Positions 61,917 through 64,000 of a DNA stretch of 64,000 nt are shown here, piece by piece. Under the pieces are notes generated by a model that was given only the letters and a program-made list of their open reading frames with translations, searched no databases and was not told the DNA's origin. Both the position numbers and the translations under genes were made by a program. Each line of letters opens with the position of its first letter. Positions within the stretch are counted from its first letter, which is position 1. Origin of the DNA: an uncultured Draconibacterium sp. (GTDB taxonomy: Bacteria > Bacteroidota > Bacteroidia > Bacteroidales > Prolixibacteraceae). The stretch spans positions 248,001 to 312,000 of the forward strand of contig NZ_CAJXTC010000001.1 in NCBI RefSeq assembly GCF_913060805.1, given 5' to 3'.

Positions 61917-62888
61917 TTAGTTTTTTTTGGGTGCCCAGGGATTATTTTTAGAATTGCTGAAAGGTGGAACAACAATGTTTAGCGATAGCTCACACAGAAA
62001 AGCATTATAATCAGAAATACCCGGAATTCCCATACCAGCATTCAGGTTAAAACGCATATAATTACGTTGATATCCAATTGTTCCTCCCAGGGTATGAATA
62101 TTGTTGGTAAAGTCGTTCTGAATGAAAAATCCCCATGTTTTATCTGTGTGTTCAGAGAGTAAGCGTAGTCGGCTTACAAAGGCTTCTTCGTGGTAGAAAA
62201 CAACAAGCTCCGGGGAGAGTTGAAAAGGCCGGGAGTAAAGGTCGCGAATTCTTTTATCGATCTTTTTCGATATATACAGCGTATAGCCCAAATTTGTTGT
62301 CGGTTCAATTAAACTATACGAAACATTTCTGGTGTGCGAAACAGTTGAAGTTAACCCAATTTGTAGCGTGTTGTTAACCCACAAAAACCCAAACTTTGGT
62401 TTTAGAATAAAATAGCGAAGGAAAGATTCGCCCGGCCCAATTGGCACATCGTTCTCGTCGGTAATTACTTTGTCGAGAAAAGCAACTGTCCATTGTTTGG
62501 TTGCAGCAACCATATCTGTTCCGACGGATAAAAGTATCTTCCCGTTTTTCGTTTTTATTGGAAAGCCCGAGTATGAAAATCCAAACGATGAGGTGCTGAT
62601 ATCTTGCTCGCTTATCATTCCCTGGCTGAAACTCAGGGCCACACCTCCTTTTAATTTTTCAGAATACGAATCCCAGGTGGCATAAAAGAGGTTATAAGTT
62701 TGCTCGCTGTTAACAAAGGAATATTGATTGCCTGTGTGGTACGAATTGTTTTTGTCTAATCCGGCCAGCGCAGGATTGATGTCGACCCGGCTGTCAAAAG
62801 GCAGCAGGTAAGTTTCGTTTTGCGCACGACTTTGCAATCCTAAAAACAGAAGGATAGAGCAAAACAATATTTTGGGTGAAATGCGCAA
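61917..62888 (-). CDS. PorP/SprF-family type IX secretion system membrane protein, copy 1
   Basis: 323 residues. Signal peptide to RAQ (about residue 22), a mature start NETYLLPFDSRVDINPALAGLDKNN that resembles PorP/SprF (DINPALAG in place of LNPAFAG), and barrel strands. It is more diverged than copy 2: the canonical YSQ/NP words are partly changed. It starts 12 bases after the HEAT-like gene on the same strand, so HEAT-like, copy 1 and copy 2 form an operon. Confidence 0.88.
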   Translation of the reverse strand: MRISPKILFCSILLFLGLQSRAQNETYLLPFDSRVDINPALAGLDKNNSYHTGNQYSFVNSEQTYNLFYATWDSYSEKLKGGVALSFSQGMISEQDISTSSFGFSYSGFPIKTKNGKILLSVGTDMVAATKQWTVAFLDKVITDENDVPIGPGESFLRYFILKPKFGFLWVNNTLQIGLTSTVSHTRNVSYSLIEPTTNLGYTLYISKKIDKRIRDLYSRPFQLSPELVVFYHEEAFVSRLRLLSEHTDKTWGFFIQNDFTNNIHTLGGTIGYQRNYMRFNLNAGMGIPGISDYNAFLCELSLNIVVPPFSNSKNNPWAPKKN

Positions 62889-62900
62889 GGTAGCTATCTG

Positions 62901-63407
62901 TCAGGTGGATATTTTTAGTAACTCTTCCAACATGTAGGCCCGCTTTTCGTCGGAAACTTTTAAGGCCCTCGCAATTTTCAGTTTTAGTGGTTTCATTACT
63001 TCCGGCGACGGAAAATGCTCCATGTTATCGATTACCGTGAAAGCTTCAAAAGCGGTTTCCCAGTTTTCGTTTATCACTAAGTCGACAAAAACTTCAATGT
63101 TGTCCGAGAAATCAAGTCCGTTTTGCCAGCAAACTGTAGCTATATTTTTACGAATCGGCTGGTAATGTTCTTCTTGCAAGGCACTAATAAATACCGGAAT
63201 CGTCTCCTTGTCTTTTATGGTTCCCAGCAATTTTTGAATTTGCCTTTCAACCTCTGCCTCGCAGCCTGCAACCATCAATTCAAATAGAATGGGCAAATAA
63301 TCTTTGTTCCCACTTTCTTTTAGTTTGTTCAATGCAGCCAGCACCTGTTCCTGATCGGCCGAAAAAAGTTGCGTTTTTATCGCCTGGTTAATTTTTGTCT
63401 TATTCAT
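62901..63407 (-). CDS. HEAT-repeat-like protein
   Basis: 168 residues from ATG 63407. An upstream extension of 17 codons overlaps a strong promoter and is rejected. Helical repeats (QVLAALNKLKESGNKDYLPILFELM, RQIQKLLGTIKDKETIPVFISAL) suggest ARM/HEAT helix pairs. No signal peptide. Operon with the two PorP/SprF genes. Confidence 0.8.
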   Translation of the reverse strand: MNKTKINQAIKTQLFSADQEQVLAALNKLKESGNKDYLPILFELMVAGCEAEVERQIQKLLGTIKDKETIPVFISALQEEHYQPIRKNIATVCWQNGLDFSDNIEVFVDLVINENWETAFEAFTVIDNMEHFPSPEVMKPLKLKIARALKVSDEKRAYMLEELLKIST

Positions 63408-63427
63408 ATTAAATCCTTCAGAGCATG

Positions 63428-63459
63428 CAAATTTAAGCTTTAAAATACGCCAAAACAAA
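63428..63459 (-). promoter_or_regulatory. Strong Bacteroidota-type promoter of the HEAT-like/porP operon
   Basis: On the reverse strand: TTTG (63459-63456), 20 bases, then TAAATTTG (63435-63428). Spacing and both elements fit the Bacteroidota consensus. The ATG at 63407 lies 20 bases downstream. Confidence 0.7.
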
Positions 63460-63489
63460 GCAGTAGTGTAAATGTTTTCGCATATTAGT

Positions 63490-63497
63490 TACCTTTG
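63490..63497 (+). promoter_or_regulatory. -7 promoter element of MATE gene
   Basis: TACCTTTG, exact TAnnTTTG match, nine bases before the ATG at 63506, so the leader would be very short. Confidence 0.4.
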
Positions 63498-63505
63498 TGC
63501 TCCTC

Positions 63506-64000
63506 ATGAAGAACGTTGACGAATTACGGGAGGCCCATGTGGGGCGTCTTATGCTCAAATATTTCATCCCTGCATTTATTGGAGTTTTCGTAAATGCGTT
63601 GTACAATATTGTCGATAGAATCTTTATTGGACAGGGAGTTGGAGCCGAAGCATTGTCGGGTATTTCGGTAATTTTTCCGGTTATGCTTATTATGATGGGC
63701 TTTGGTATGCTCATTGGTATAGGCACCAGTGTTTACGTTTCCATAAATCTTGGGAAAAAGGATATGGAACGAGCGGAGCAGACGCTTGGTACCAGCTTTA
63801 TTCTGATGATTCTGGCTTCGGTGCTGATTATGGTGGTTACCTATTCGCTGAAAGTCCCAATTCTACGTTCGTTTGGTTCTACTGAAGAAACCTTTCAATA
63901 TGCCAACGATTACCTTGATATTATTCTTGGAGGAGTGGCTTTTATGGTCATCGGTTTTTCGTTGAACAATGTAATTCGATCTGAAGGAAATGCGCGTGTT
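63506..64000 (+). CDS. MATE-family efflux transporter, N-terminal part
   Basis: 165 codons from ATG 63506 to the window edge. Membrane segments are seen from about residue 19 (YFIPAFIGVFVNALYNIVDRIFIG), and the typical MATE word GIGTSVYVSINLGKKDMERAEQTLG occurs (split here across residues about 71-95). The family exports drugs or metabolites by sodium or proton exchange with twelve helices; only about four are within the window, so the product is partial. The real length is not visible. Confidence 0.9.
   Translation, partial: MKNVDELREAHVGRLMLKYFIPAFIGVFVNALYNIVDRIFIGQGVGAEALSGISVIFPVMLIMMGFGMLIGIGTSVYVSINLGKKDMERAEQTLGTSFILMILASVLIMVVTYSLKVPILRSFGSTEETFQYANDYLDIILGGVAFMVIGFSLNNVIRSEGNARV

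Noticed and set aside
63433-63726. 97-residue minus-strand frame at the right edge
   Set aside because: It lies opposite the MATE gene, whose membrane segments are clear, and overlaps the HEAT/porP promoter.
1-64000. rRNA, tRNA, CRISPR arrays, insertion sequences, integrases or prophage genes
   Set aside because: I looked for them by eye on both strands and found no cloverleaf-like sequences, rRNA signatures, repeat-spacer arrays, transposase or integrase motifs; a covariance-model search would be needed to exclude small ncRNAs.

Overview
The window is a chromosome segment from a member of the Bacteroidota, most likely the Marinilabiliales/Prolixibacteraceae side of the phylum (the family is an inference from gene repertoire). 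The supporting signs are two SusC/SusD pairs, an ECF sigma/FecR/SusC signalling set, PorP/SprF proteins with a type B sorting domain of the type IX secretion system, a eukaryote-type (GT3) glycogen synthase, KorAB, promoter elements of the TAnnTTTG type, and few Shine-Dalgarno sequences. No rRNA, tRNA, CRISPR array, insertion sequence or prophage was seen. About 52 protein genes are supported; the first and last are cut by the window edges.

Layout. 1-9.9 kb: an NAD(P)-binding epimerase-like gene (partial), hypothetical genes, a LytS-type sensor kinase followed by an overlapping degenerate paralogue and a LytTR response regulator, a class IV aminotransferase, a YqhD-type alcohol dehydrogenase and a GIN-domain secreted protein. 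10-17.5 kb: secreted lipoprotein hydrolases (S9 peptidase, M14 carboxypeptidase), a TlpA-like thioredoxin lipoprotein, a Gfo/Idh/MocA oxidoreductase overlapping 4-alpha-glucanotransferase. 17.7-27 kb: a housekeeping block with alpha/beta hydrolase and pdxJ on the minus strand, then CBS protein, NAD kinase, DUF6089-like barrel, uppS, bamA and two skp/ompH genes on the plus strand, ending in a strong terminator. 27.5-35.2 kb: a SusC/SusD pair and glycogen synthase lie between skp and murI, a place where related genomes usually have skp directly followed by murI. 35.3-41.2 kb: a minus-strand cluster of sugar kinase-like protein, nucleotidyltransferase and gamma-carbonic anhydrase, then korA-korB for 2-oxoglutarate:ferredoxin oxidoreductase.

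41.3-53.8 kb is a polysaccharide utilization locus: ECF sigma factor, FecR anti-sigma factor, SusC with an N-terminal signalling (STN) domain, SusD, a divergent GH92 (alpha-mannosidase family) lipoprotein, a GH95 (alpha-L-fucosidase family) lipoprotein and a TPR protein. The set fits sensing, import and trimming of a mannose- and fucose- (or galactose-) containing glycan, with glycan uptake reported through SusC to FecR and sigma. 53.8-58.3 kb: a DUF6090-like membrane protein, PabC- and PabB-like genes, YggS and a dihydroorotate dehydrogenase-like protein. 58.3-63.4 kb: a large type IX cargo protein (C-type lectin, two PKD domains, type B sorting domain) facing two tandem PorP/SprF genes and a HEAT-like protein. 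The window ends inside a MATE-family transporter.

The most interesting points are the pseudo-kinase at 3860-4897, the insertion of a SusCD pair and glycogen synthase into the bamA-skp-murI neighbourhood, a compound palindromic element at 35234-35316, the kinase/nucleotidyltransferase pair that may be a sugar salvage route, and the lectin-type T9SS cargo with two dedicated-looking PorP/SprF proteins.
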